DNA of 64,000 nucleotides, taken from Cytobacillus eiseniae (lineage in GTDB: Bacteria; Bacillota; Bacilli; Bacillales; Cytobacillaceae). Below, one piece after another: positions 8,977 through 17,175 of the stretch. The notes beneath the pieces were generated by a model that saw only the letters and a program-made list of their open reading frames with translations, ran no database searches and was not told the origin of the DNA. The stretch is taken from contig NZ_JAGIKZ010000013.1 of NCBI RefSeq assembly GCF_017874625.1, positions 38,625-102,624 of the forward strand. The letters are read 5' to 3'. Both the position numbers and the translations under genes were made by a program. Within the stretch, counting starts at the first letter, position 1. Each line of letters starts with the position of its first letter.

Positions 8977-8988
8977 GATTCTTTTTTT
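8962..8988 (+). terminator. Terminator of the MFS gene
   Basis: AAGGAATCC pairs with GGATTCTTT around a short loop, followed by T residues. The stem overlaps the end of the coding region. Confidence 0.8.
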
Positions 8989-9073
8989 ATGCCCCCAAAA
9001 ATGATTCAAAGTTTCTTTTTCAGAGCAAAAACGCTACAATGTAAAGGAAGATTCTGAAAAAGGAGACTACATA

Positions 9074-10306
9074 ATGAGTGAATTTCAAAAAAACTTAGAA
9101 AAATACGCTGAGCTTGCGGTAAAAGTTGGGGTAAATGTTCAAAAAGGGCAAATACTTGTCATTAACACAACACTTGATTCAGCTGAATTTGTCCGTCTAG
9201 TTGTAAAAAATGCTTACGAAGTTGGGGCACATAATGTCATTGTTAACTGGAGCGATGATGTTGTTTCCCGTACAAAATACGAGCTTGCACCTGATGAGGC
9301 ATTCAATGAATACCCAGAATGGCGAGCAAAGGAAGTAGAAGAGCTTGCTAAGGATGGCGCAGCATTCATGTCTGTTGTTTCTGCAAGCCCTGACTTATTT
9401 AAAGGCATCCAATCAGAGCGTATTGCTAATTTCCAAAAAGCTGCTGGCAAAGCACTGATGAACTATCGAAAAATGATGATGGCCGATAAAGTCAGCTGGA
9501 CAGTTGTTGCAGCCCCTTCTCCTGCATGGGCTGACATGGTTTTCCCTGATGCTCCAGAAGAAACAAGAGTACAAATGCTTTGGGATGCCATTTTTAAAGC
9601 TACACGTTCAGATGTAGAAAATCCTGTTGATGCATGGAAGAAGCATGATGAAACACTCCATGAAAAAGTAGATTATTTAAACAACAAAAGATATAAAAAG
9701 CTTCACTATACAGCACCTGGTACTGATTTAACAATTGAACTTCCTGAAAAGCATTTATGGTGTGGGGCGGGAAGTATTAATGAAAAAGGCCACGAATTTA
9801 TGGCGAATATGCCGACAGAAGAAGTGTTCACTGTTCCATTAAGAACAGGTGTGAATGGAACCGTGTCAAGCACGAAGCCTTTAAGCTATGGGGGCAACAT
9901 CATTGACAACTTCACAATCACATTTGAAAATGGCCGCATTGTTCATGTAAAAGCAGAAGAAGGCGAAGAAATCCTTAAGCAGCTTGTTGAAACAGATGAA
10001 GGTTCACATTATCTAGGAGAAGTGGCGCTTGTTCCATTCAACTCGCCAATCTCCCAGTCAAACCTTCTATTCTACAATACTTTATTTGACGAGAATGCTT
10101 CAAATCACCTGGCTATTGGCAGTGCATATGCATTCTGTCTAGAAGGCGGCAAGCAAATGTCTAGCGATGAACTGAAGGAACATGGGTTAAACGAGAGCTT
10201 AACACATGTAGACTTCATGATTGGCTCAGCTGAAATGGATATTGACGGCATTACTGCTGACGGCACTTCTGAACCTGTTTTCCGTAATGGAGATTGGGCG
10301 TTCTAA
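9074..10306 (+). CDS. ampS: Aminopeptidase AmpS (M29 family)
   Basis: A cytoplasmic metallo-aminopeptidase of the M29 family that removes N-terminal residues from peptides. The 410 residues align over their whole length with Bacillus AmpS. Recognisable features are the start SEFQKNLEKYAELAVKVGVNVQKGQ, the LHYTAPGTDLTIELP segment, TEEVFTVPLRTGVNGTV, and the C-terminal DFMIGSAEMDIDGI block. The metal ligands of the family (Glu, Glu, His, His, Asp) lie in the C-terminal half. ATG 9074 follows AAAAAGGAGA. Single-gene unit with a terminator at 10324. Confidence 0.93.
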   Translation: MSEFQKNLEKYAELAVKVGVNVQKGQILVINTTLDSAEFVRLVVKNAYEVGAHNVIVNWSDDVVSRTKYELAPDEAFNEYPEWRAKEVEELAKDGAAFMSVVSASPDLFKGIQSERIANFQKAAGKALMNYRKMMMADKVSWTVVAAPSPAWADMVFPDAPEETRVQMLWDAIFKATRSDVENPVDAWKKHDETLHEKVDYLNNKRYKKLHYTAPGTDLTIELPEKHLWCGAGSINEKGHEFMANMPTEEVFTVPLRTGVNGTVSSTKPLSYGGNIIDNFTITFENGRIVHVKAEEGEEILKQLVETDEGSHYLGEVALVPFNSPISQSNLLFYNTLFDENASNHLAIGSAYAFCLEGGKQMSSDELKEHGLNESLTHVDFMIGSAEMDIDGITADGTSEPVFRNGDWAF

Positions 10307-10323
10307 ACATTTTTCACGCAGAA

Positions 10324-10358
10324 GAATCATGCGGAATTTCTCCGCATGATTTTATTTT
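10324..10358. terminator. Bidirectional terminator between ampS and the lipoprotein gene
   Basis: AATCATGCGGA pairs with TCCGCATGATT around a short loop. T-rich sequence follows on the plus strand. The genes converge here. Confidence 0.8.
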
Positions 10359-11494
10359 TTTCTTAAATAAATGCTTTCAACACTTTCATCTGGATTGATC
10401 ATCAATTCAACCCTATATTTATCTGCTTGATAAATAACACGCTTTCCATCTTTTCCATTTACTTCTTCTGCTGGTTCTCCAAATAATTTCTTTATATTCT
10501 CTAAATTTGTTTTCATCCGTTCTCCAGGAATTGATACGGCATTAACGATTCCTGTCGCATCATCAAAATAATACGTAATATCAGGGTACATCACATAGGT
10601 TGTGCCTTCTTCAAGAAATTTCGAATCTGACTTTTTAATATTTGCAATATTCGTTCCAATCGGATATGGACTTCCTAAAGGGATCCCTTGCTTCGCTTTG
10701 TCAATTACATCACTGCTAAGTTCTAAATTTTGAAAGGGGAAAAAGTATTCCTTCTTTTCATTCCAGAGATTAAACCAGTTTTCTCCCTCATTGCCTTTCA
10801 CCACTGTTTCATCATGCTTAATGAAAGTCATTGATTCCTTATCAAATTTCCACGTTGTAAACATCCACTCTTTCTCTCCATATAAATGAACAGACTGAAT
10901 GAATTTTTGATTGATGGCTTTTATTTCCTTACCGATGATTGGCAATATTTGCTCATTCATCGGTATGTTTTTTATTTCCCCACTATCAATGCCATAAAAA
11001 TAAGGCTTGGATGATGAATTGATCATCGTTAAGACTGTTTCTCCGCCGATATTAATTGGATATACCTGGGTTGACGAAGCATTAAAGGTAAGTTCCCCAA
11101 GCCCTTCCATCACCTCTTGTTTATAAGCGAATGGTGCATCCTTTTCTGCAAGAAACATTGTATAATGGCCAGTATATAATTGATCTCCTTTATTCCCATC
11201 CGTGCTATTTTCATTGCTTAATCGATTTTGCTCATCAGGAGCGAAAAGAAAGATCACGTACTCCTGTTCATCGGCAATCGCCGCAAATTGATATAATGCT
11301 TTCTCTTTCAGCCATGTCAAATCTATCTTTTCTTTTCCGTCTGTTCTAATTGTCAAATAATTTTCAGTTTGTGACTGTTTATCTATTTTAATATTTTGAT
11401 TTTCTATTTTAATAGTCGTCGTTTCTATTTCATTCGCACAAGCAGTTAAGCCAGTTAACATGCATAATGAGGCGATATAAATGAATTTTTTCAT
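10352..11494 (-). CDS. Lipoprotein with DUF4309-like C-terminal domain
   Basis: The N-terminus MKKFIYIASLCMLTGLTACANE is a lipoprotein signal with lipobox LTAC, so the mature protein is anchored on the outer face of the membrane. The C-terminal 130 residues (GIPLGSPYPIGTNIANIKK ... VELMINPDESVESIYL) resemble the DUF4309 domain of Bacillus YjgB-type proteins. The middle part (about 30-250) is not recognisable. The start at 11494 is preferred over 11521 because GGGAG lies 8 bases before it and the signal peptide begins there. 380 residues. Role unknown. Confidence 0.75.
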   Translation of the reverse strand: MKKFIYIASLCMLTGLTACANEIETTTIKIENQNIKIDKQSQTENYLTIRTDGKEKIDLTWLKEKALYQFAAIADEQEYVIFLFAPDEQNRLSNENSTDGNKGDQLYTGHYTMFLAEKDAPFAYKQEVMEGLGELTFNASSTQVYPINIGGETVLTMINSSSKPYFYGIDSGEIKNIPMNEQILPIIGKEIKAINQKFIQSVHLYGEKEWMFTTWKFDKESMTFIKHDETVVKGNEGENWFNLWNEKKEYFFPFQNLELSSDVIDKAKQGIPLGSPYPIGTNIANIKKSDSKFLEEGTTYVMYPDITYYFDDATGIVNAVSIPGERMKTNLENIKKLFGEPAEEVNGKDGKRVIYQADKYRVELMINPDESVESIYLRKK

Positions 11495-11643
11495 TGGAAA
11501 TCTCCCTAGTATGTGAATCACTCTGTTAAGAGTTTAACAAAAGAAAAAGATTTCTACAAATCTCTTAATATTACAAAAGTGATTAGAAAAGCGGAAGTGC
11601 CTTGTTTAGCCTCAGGCTTTATCATTGTAATTATAAAGTGATT

Positions 11644-11677
11644 TAAAAAATGCAAAATCAAATTGATTTTGCATTCT
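11644..11677 (-). terminator. Terminator of the symporter operon
   Basis: On the minus strand AATGCAAAATCAA pairs with TTGATTTTGCATT, followed by TTTT. Confidence 0.85.
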
Positions 11678-11693
11678 CGTTCCTTTATCTACA

Positions 11694-13142
11694 TTAAGAG
11701 GAAAAACTCATATCCCCCACCTGTTTTCTACTGGATATCAAGCTTACTATAATAAACGCGATAAATGATAGGACAATTGGAAGGGTAACTGTATGCATGC
11801 CAAATGGGTCTGGAAAGTATAGATGAATGATCATATAAGAGCTAATTCCAACAACCATTGAAGCAATTGCACCAAACTTATTTCCTCTCTGCCAATAAAG
11901 CCCAAGGACAACTGGCCAGATAAATGCGGCCTCTAACCCGCCAAAGGAAAACAAATTTAACCAAATAAGCAAATCGGGTGGACTTAAGGCCATCATGAAG
12001 ACAAGAATCCCTAATATTGTTGTAACTCCAAAGCTCATTTTTTTGATGATTCCTTCACTCGCATCTGGCTTTACGTAATTAATATAGACATCTTTTACGA
12101 CGGCTGAACTAACTAAAAGCAAGAGAGAATCTACTGTCGACATAATTGCTGCCATCGGAGCTGCTAAAACAATACCTGCAAGCCACGGGGGCAATACTTC
12201 TAAGGCGATTAGCGGCATGACTGTGTCCCCTACCTCAATCCCAGGCAAAATCGGACGGGCAAATACGCCAATTAAATGCATACCTAGCATAATAAAGCCT
12301 ACAACAATCGTTCCTATAATAATGGCTCGATGCATCGCCTTTGAGTTTTTATAAGACATTGCACGAATGGTTACTTGTGGGAGACCAACAACTCCAACTC
12401 CGACTAAAATCCAAAACGAAGATACATATAGTGGAGTGAGCTCTCTTTCATAGCCATAAGGAGTAATTAAATTGGGGTTTTCTGCAGCCAAATCAGCCAT
12501 AATCGCTGGAATTCCCCCACCAGCTATAATCACCGCAATTAACAGAATAAGTGTGCCGATAAACATAATTGCTCCTTGCACAGCATCTGTTAATGCAACC
12601 GCTCGAAATCCACCAATAACAACATAAAACATAACTGAAACGGCAAAAATAAATAATGAAGAAAGATAACTCATGCCTGTCAATGATTCAATTAATCTAG
12701 CCCCGCCTACCCATTGAGCAGCCATAGCTGAAAATAGAAAAACAATAATACTAAAAGCGGATAGCAATACGACCCATTTACTTTTATATCTTCCCTTTAA
12801 AAAGTCAATCAATGTCACAGCTTGATATTTTCTAGCCATGATCGCAAATTTCTTCCCAAGTATCATTAGCACAAAATAGCCTGTTACTACTTGTGACATT
12901 GCAAGCAGCACCCAACCTAGCCCCTTCGTGTAAGCCACACCAGGTCCACCAATAAAGCTGCTTGCACTTCCGTATGTCGCCATCATCGTCATTGCTAATA
13001 TAAAGCCGCCAAGTTCCCTTCCTCCTAGGAAATATTCTTGAAGAAAAGAATTAGATGCATTCATTTTTTTACTAGCCCAAAGACCTATAATAAAAATAAT
13101 CACTAAAAAAAGAAATAAAGGGGTTACGACCTGCCAGTTCAT
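11694..13142 (-). CDS. panF: Sodium/pantothenate-type symporter (PanF-like)
   Basis: A 482-residue protein of the sodium:solute symporter family with about 13 membrane segments. Family features are FLGGRELGGFILAMTMMATYGSASSFIGGPGVAY in the first helices, VVIGGFRAVALTDAVQG, and APMAAIMSTVDSLLLLVSSAVVKD. Its partner gene upstream encodes a DUF997 (YhdT-type) protein, and panF with yhdT is the arrangement known from other bacteria. This supports pantothenate as substrate, though substrate specificity in this family is not certain from sequence. It overlaps the partner by four bases (ATGA), so the two are coupled. Confidence 0.85.
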   Translation of the reverse strand: MNWQVVTPLFLFLVIIFIIGLWASKKMNASNSFLQEYFLGGRELGGFILAMTMMATYGSASSFIGGPGVAYTKGLGWVLLAMSQVVTGYFVLMILGKKFAIMARKYQAVTLIDFLKGRYKSKWVVLLSAFSIIVFLFSAMAAQWVGGARLIESLTGMSYLSSLFIFAVSVMFYVVIGGFRAVALTDAVQGAIMFIGTLILLIAVIIAGGGIPAIMADLAAENPNLITPYGYERELTPLYVSSFWILVGVGVVGLPQVTIRAMSYKNSKAMHRAIIIGTIVVGFIMLGMHLIGVFARPILPGIEVGDTVMPLIALEVLPPWLAGIVLAAPMAAIMSTVDSLLLLVSSAVVKDVYINYVKPDASEGIIKKMSFGVTTILGILVFMMALSPPDLLIWLNLFSFGGLEAAFIWPVVLGLYWQRGNKFGAIASMVVGISSYMIIHLYFPDPFGMHTVTLPIVLSFIAFIIVSLISSRKQVGDMSFSS

Positions 13143-13441
13143 TTCAGTTCACCCTCTTCCTCTATTCCTTCCTCATCAAAGGAAACCTCTTTAAAAAACA
13201 GCTTAACCATAATAATAACAAGCACAACCATTACGACAAAGCCAACGACACAACTATAAAAAAACCATGCAGGCATTCCCCAAACATATTGATAGTTTTC
13301 TACTGATTCTGAACCGAGTGGACCGTAAGCAAATCCAAACCACCATATAAAATTAAATAGAACAAGGCCTACGCCAATCCATGCTTCCTTTTCAGCAATT
13401 AGAAATCGAGGGTCCTTTGCCTTTTTGTTCGTTTTACTCAT
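13139..13441 (-). CDS. DUF997 / YhdT family membrane protein
   Basis: A 100-residue protein with two membrane segments (GVGLVLFNFIWWFGFAY and FFYSCVVGFVVMVVLVIIM) joined by a short loop and ending in a Glu-rich tail. This matches the DUF997 family found next to PanF-type symporters, of which it is thought to be an accessory subunit. ATG 13441 has GGAGG seven bases upstream; a TTG four codons earlier overlaps that site and is less likely. Its stop overlaps the symporter start. Confidence 0.85.
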   Translation of the reverse strand: MSKTNKKAKDPRFLIAEKEAWIGVGLVLFNFIWWFGFAYGPLGSESVENYQYVWGMPAWFFYSCVVGFVVMVVLVIIMVKLFFKEVSFDEEGIEEEGELK

Positions 13442-13667
13442 CACAACCTCCAATAATTCATTTCTTCCTTTTATCTTCTCCCACTCCCTTCCTTTTTCCT
13501 CCGTTTATTATAAAATAAGGCTGTTTTCGTCACTATTGCTTCTCATAAAGTAAGGCCGATTTTTTCCTTTTTTAGAACAGAACCTAAAATAATCCTTTAT
13601 TAACTAGTTTTTCACATCCTTATCATAGTATAATAAACGATAATTTTATACGAGAAAGGTGTAGTAT

Positions 13668-14042
13668 ATGTGGAATGAATTTAAAAAGTTTGCACTAAAA
13701 GGAAATGTATTGGATCTTGCAGTCGGTGTCATTATCGGAGCTGCCTTTGGTAAAATTGTCTCCTCCCTTGTCGATGATATTATTATGCCGTTAGTTGGAT
13801 TGCTTGTTGGTGGGGTTGATTTTAGCGAGTTAGCAATCACAGTTGGGGAAGCAAAGGTTAAATATGGTTTATTTATCCAAACCGTTGTTGACTTCCTTAT
13901 TATCGCTTTCTCCATCTTTATTTTTATAAGAATAATTAATAAACGATTTAAGAAGAAAACGGAAGAAGCACCTGCCGCACCAGTCGTAGATAAAAAAGAA
14001 GAACTATTAACCGAAATAAGAGATTTATTAAAGGGTCAATAA
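13668..14042 (+). CDS. mscL: Large-conductance mechanosensitive channel
   Basis: MscL opens under membrane tension and releases solutes during hypo-osmotic shock. The 124-residue protein has the family N-terminus [31 protein letters not shown]. The first pore-lining helix is Gly/Ala rich, followed by an external loop ([20 protein letters not shown]), a second helix ([16 protein letters not shown]) and the charged cytoplasmic bundle ([13 protein letters not shown]). GAAAGGTG precedes the ATG. A TATAAT at about 13629-13634 is a likely -10. Monocistronic. Confidence 0.97.
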   Translation: MWNEFKKFALKGNVLDLAVGVIIGAAFGKIVSSLVDDIIMPLVGLLVGGVDFSELAITVGEAKVKYGLFIQTVVDFLIIAFSIFIFIRIINKRFKKKTEEAPAAPVVDKKEELLTEIRDLLKGQ

Positions 14043-14108
14043 TATTTGAAACCTTATGAGAAGACAAACGTATAAAAGATAAGAAAACTTTTTAAGGGGA
14101 AAAACAAT

Positions 14109-14747
14109 ATGTATGCTCAACAAACGACTAATCACTATATGCCATCTGTTCTTAGAACATTTGCAATCTCTTTAGGGATTGCATTCGCAGGTACAATGAC
14201 AGGTGTTTTTATTCCACCTGCTATGTTCTTGCCGCTCATTATTCTTGAAATTGGAATGCTCGTATTTGCATTCATTCTTCGCCGTAAAAAAGCGATGTCC
14301 TATTCATTCCTGTTTGCCTTTACATTTATCTCAGGAATAACGACTTATCCGATTGTTTCACATTACTTAGCAACAATTGGACCAAACCCAGTATTACTGG
14401 CACTAGCTACAACAACTACAGTATTTACAGGACTTGCCATTTACGCTTCAACGACTAAGCGCGATTTATCCTTCTTAGGCGGGATGCTAATGGCTGCATT
14501 ATTTGCATTAATCGCCATTTCAATCTTTAGCCTATTTTGGCCATTAAGCTCAACTGGAATGCTTGCGTTCTCTTTCATTGGTGTGCTTGTATTCAGCGGA
14601 TATGTCCTATATGATTTTAACCGTATGAAGCATTATGGGGTGTCAGCTGAAGAGGTGCCTTTAATGGCCCTTAACCTTTATTTGGATTTCATCAATTTAT
14701 TCATTAATATCTTACGTATTTTTGGAATTCTTGGAAGCAGGGACTAA
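14109..14747 (+). CDS. yetJ: Bax inhibitor-1 family calcium-leak channel (YetJ-like)
   Basis: A 212-residue protein with seven membrane segments belonging to the BI-1 (TMBIM) family. B. subtilis YetJ, its close relative, is a pH-sensitive calcium leak channel in the cytoplasmic membrane. The two Asp residues that form the pH sensor in YetJ correspond to Asp169 (VLYDFNRMK) and Asp193 (LYLDFINLFINILR) here. ATG 14109 follows AAGGGGAA. It lies 66 bases after mscL on the same strand. No clear terminator separates them, so some read-through is possible. Confidence 0.9.
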   Translation: MYAQQTTNHYMPSVLRTFAISLGIAFAGTMTGVFIPPAMFLPLIILEIGMLVFAFILRRKKAMSYSFLFAFTFISGITTYPIVSHYLATIGPNPVLLALATTTTVFTGLAIYASTTKRDLSFLGGMLMAALFALIAISIFSLFWPLSSTGMLAFSFIGVLVFSGYVLYDFNRMKHYGVSAEEVPLMALNLYLDFINLFINILRIFGILGSRD

Positions 14748-14775
14748 GCAGGAGATCAACTCCTGCTTTTTTTGT
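14747..14775 (+). terminator. Terminator of yetJ
   Basis: AGCAGGAG pairs with CTCCTGCT around ATCAA and is followed by seven T. Confidence 0.9.
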
Positions 14776-14862
14776 TCCTTGCATTGCCTGAGTTTGATTT
14801 CTTTATTGTTTTTAACGTTCTGGATATAATATAGAAACCTCATATAAAAGGTGGGATACACA

Positions 14863-15414
14863 TTGAATTTTCTTTTAGAAACACAGGAGACTGATAAGAA
14901 CGTTTCACTGCAAACTGTTATTAATCATCAATACACAATGGTTGTTTTTGTCCGCCATCTCGGTTGACCTGTTTGCAGGCACTATCTTACGCAGTTGCGT
15001 GAGCGAATCGATGAAATAACTGAAAAGGGATTCCAGGTTGTTGTGATTGCTCCTTCCAAAGGATCATTTATCAAAATGTTCCTTCACGAATTTGGTCCGT
15101 TTCCTTTCCCGATTCTGGGGGATCCAGCTAGAGAAGCGTATAAAGGAATGGGGCATAAAACGATGCCAAAATGGAAGCTGCTGGCAAAAGCTGGTTTTGG
15201 CTTTATTACAGGCAAAGTAAAAGGATTCATCCCAACTGATCAAAAGCAAAAGGAATTTGTTATGAAATCCATGAAAACTCAAGATGTTTACATACAAGGC
15301 GGCACCTGGTTGTTTTCTCCAAAAGGAAAGATGCTCTGGAACCATATTGATGAATCACCAGAAGATCATGCGAAATTGGATGATGTACTAGTGAAAATGG
15401 GGCAATTTAAATAG
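14863..15414 (+). CDS. Peroxiredoxin-like protein with in-frame TGA (candidate selenocysteine)
   Basis: Read from TTG 14863 (AAAAGGTGGGA upstream) to TAA 15414, one frame encodes 183 residues of an AhpC/TSA-type thioredoxin-fold protein, interrupted only by TGA at 14965-14967 (codon 35). The context is FVRHLG-TGA-PVCRHYLTQLRE. In this family the same place reads FxRHxGCPxC, so TGA replaces the first Cys of the CxxC redox pair, the residue most often replaced by selenocysteine. Downstream family sequence is intact (VVVIAPSKGS, FPFPILGDPAREAYKGMG, GGTWLFSPKGKMLW). A hairpin with bacterial SECIS geometry follows the TGA. The alternative is a nonsense mutation; ordinary gene finding would give only the 139-residue remainder from TTG 14995. 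A TATAAT lies at 14825. Confidence 0.75.
14968..15003 (+). promoter_or_regulatory. Candidate bacterial SECIS hairpin
   Basis: CTTACGC (14986-14992) pairs with GCGTGAG (14997-15003), seven pairs including one G-U, closing the tetraloop AGTT. The loop begins 25 bases after the TGA and has G as its second base. Published rules for bacterial SECIS elements ask for a loop 16-37 bases after UGA with G in the first two loop positions, and both hold. A small CCTG/CAGG hairpin lies directly after the TGA. Chance hairpins of this size are not rare, so this is support rather than proof. Confidence 0.55.
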
Positions 15415-15457
15415 AAAAACGGGTAAAAAGTTATCATGCTTTTTACCCGTTTTTTTG
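15414..15457. terminator. Bidirectional terminator
   Basis: AAAAACGGGTAAAAAG pairs with CTTTTTACCCGTTTTT. It serves both converging genes and overlaps the end of the minus-strand one. Confidence 0.9.
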
Positions 15458-15730
15458 AATTTCTCGATACTTATGTATAAATTGATCAGGTATCTTATGG
15501 ACACGATAGGAAAATAAGCCGCGAGCGGTATGAAGATAAAAAAAGCCATATTCAGAGCTAGACGCCCTGTAGGAAACATCCCAAATTTCTTCAAGTGTGA
15601 AATCATCTGTATGGGAAATAATTTTATCCTCCAATAGAAGCAGCTTTTCTTCACTTTCTATAAAAAGCTGTTCATTCCACTCAATCGAACGTGACACAAC
15701 CATATAAGGAAGGGAAGCAATAATTTCCAC
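15443..15730 (-). CDS. Conserved-looking hypothetical protein, 95 aa
   Basis: GTG 15730 is preceded by GGGAGG with a six-base gap, and no in-frame ATG fits. The sequence (SIEWNEQLFIESEEKLLLLEDKIISHTDDFTLEEIWDVSYR ... GFFYLHTARGLFSYRV) alternates short hydrophobic and polar stretches, suggesting a small beta-rich domain similar in shape to bacterial PH-like folds. There are no membrane segments or signal peptide. No specific family is recognised and no neighbour suggests a function. Confidence 0.55.
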   Translation of the reverse strand: MEIIASLPYMVVSRSIEWNEQLFIESEEKLLLLEDKIISHTDDFTLEEIWDVSYRASSSEYGFFYLHTARGLFSYRVHKIPDQFIHKYREIQKNG

Positions 15731-15831
15731 AATGAACCTCCCACTTTATTTTCTTAATCCATTGAAACACAAATGATACTTAGGAACAAATTAAAGGCAT
15801 ACCACTTCATCGTAATATGCCCTTTATCAAC

Positions 15832-17175
15832 CTATTCCACAGTCACAGCCAATTCTTTAATCAACAACGATGGCGAACCAACATTAGACATTGAAAACTC
15901 TAGGTCAGAACCAGTCGCTTTAATATTTTTTAATAACTCAAAGAAGTTTCCGGCAATTGTCATTTGCTTCACTGTCTTTTGAATTTTTCCATCCTTCACT
16001 AAAAAGCCGTTAGCTGCTAGTGAGAAGTCACCTGATACCGTGTCTGCACCTGAGTGCAAGCCAGCTAAATCTGTAATAACAATGCCTTCATCCATCATCG
16101 CTACAAGCTCTTCAAAGCTTTGATTTGACGGTTCCACATATAAATTTGTAGGTGATACCGTTAAGCTGCCTTTATAGGATCCTTTATATGCATTGCCCGT
16201 TGACTCGACACCTGCTTTCCCAGCTGTTTTTCGATTATGAAGAAGGGTGACAAGCTTGCCATCCTGTACAATTGTCTTTTTCATTGTAGCGACACCCTCA
16301 CTGTCAAAGCTTCTACTTAATAGCCCTTCTTCTAAAAAGGGGTTATCAATCAATTGCAAGGATGAAGCAGCAATCATTTCTCCTTCCTTCCCACTTAACA
16401 GCGATCTTCCCATTTGGGCATTCTCAGCGGAAAAAATCTCTGAAAATGTTTCAAAAAGATCTCCCGCTGCATCATTACGCAATAATACAGGATAATGCTT
16501 ACTTTCTGCTGTCTGTGCATTCAGCTTCGCAAGTGCTTCCTCCACTGCATACTTGGCAATTTCCTTCGGGACAAAGGCAGAAAAATCCTTGGTTGCCTTC
16601 GCATAAGCCCCTGTTTTTGTTTCATCGCCTTGCTTCACTACAACAGAAATAAACATTCCAATATAATTCTGCCTCTCATCAAGTGATAGTCCTTTAGTAT
16701 TCATGAGGGATCTCGTCGATTCTGCGCTTTCTAGAATAAAATAATTTGTCCCTGTTACTCGATCATCATAAGCATAAATATGCTTTTCAATTTCTTTTAG
16801 GAGCTCTATTTTTTCAGGAACAGTTACTTTTGCGAGTTCAGTAGAATAATAGTTTCCTTCTTGATACGTCTTGCTGCCTTCGAAAATATCTTCCTGAATT
16901 TCAGCTTCAATAAATTGCGCATTTTCCTTCGCATTTTCAACAAGATATAGTAAGGAAGATTCATCTAAATTCTCTGTAAAGGCATACCCCATTTTCCCAT
17001 CGTATAGCCCACGAAATGAACCCCCAGCAATTTCAGACGTTTCATAAGTATCAATTTCACCCTTAAATAGTCCACATTTAAATTTTTCTTTGCGCTCAAA
17101 ATAGAACTCCATATCTGTAAAGCCATGCTGTTCACCGATTTCAAATAGCTTTTCCTGGAATTGTTGAATATTCAT
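15832..17175 (-). CDS. pmbA: TldD/PmbA family metallopeptidase subunit (TldE-type)
   Basis: TldE pairs with TldD to form a heteromeric zinc protease that trims peptides, known for microcin B17 maturation and antitoxin degradation in Escherichia coli. The 447-residue protein lacks the HExxxH metal site, as is normal for the TldE partner. It shows the family C-terminal barrel (TDLAGLHSGADTVSGDFSLAANGFLVKDGKIQ, TIAGNFFELLKNI). Its start overlaps the end of tldD by four bases, so the two are coupled. No precursor peptide gene was found alongside. Confidence 0.88.
   Translation of the reverse strand: MNIQQFQEKLFEIGEQHGFTDMEFYFERKEKFKCGLFKGEIDTYETSEIAGGSFRGLYDGKMGYAFTENLDESSLLYLVENAKENAQFIEAEIQEDIFEGSKTYQEGNYYSTELAKVTVPEKIELLKEIEKHIYAYDDRVTGTNYFILESAESTRSLMNTKGLSLDERQNYIGMFISVVVKQGDETKTGAYAKATKDFSAFVPKEIAKYAVEEALAKLNAQTAESKHYPVLLRNDAAGDLFETFSEIFSAENAQMGRSLLSGKEGEMIAASSLQLIDNPFLEEGLLSRSFDSEGVATMKKTIVQDGKLVTLLHNRKTAGKAGVESTGNAYKGSYKGSLTVSPTNLYVEPSNQSFEELVAMMDEGIVITDLAGLHSGADTVSGDFSLAANGFLVKDGKIQKTVKQMTIAGNFFELLKNIKATGSDLEFSMSNVGSPSLLIKELAVTVE

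Noticed and set aside
14995..15414. The peroxiredoxin-like gene starting only at TTG 14995 (139 residues).
   Set aside because: That start has no RBS and removes the redox motif; the family sequence clearly continues upstream through the TGA to a better start at 14863.
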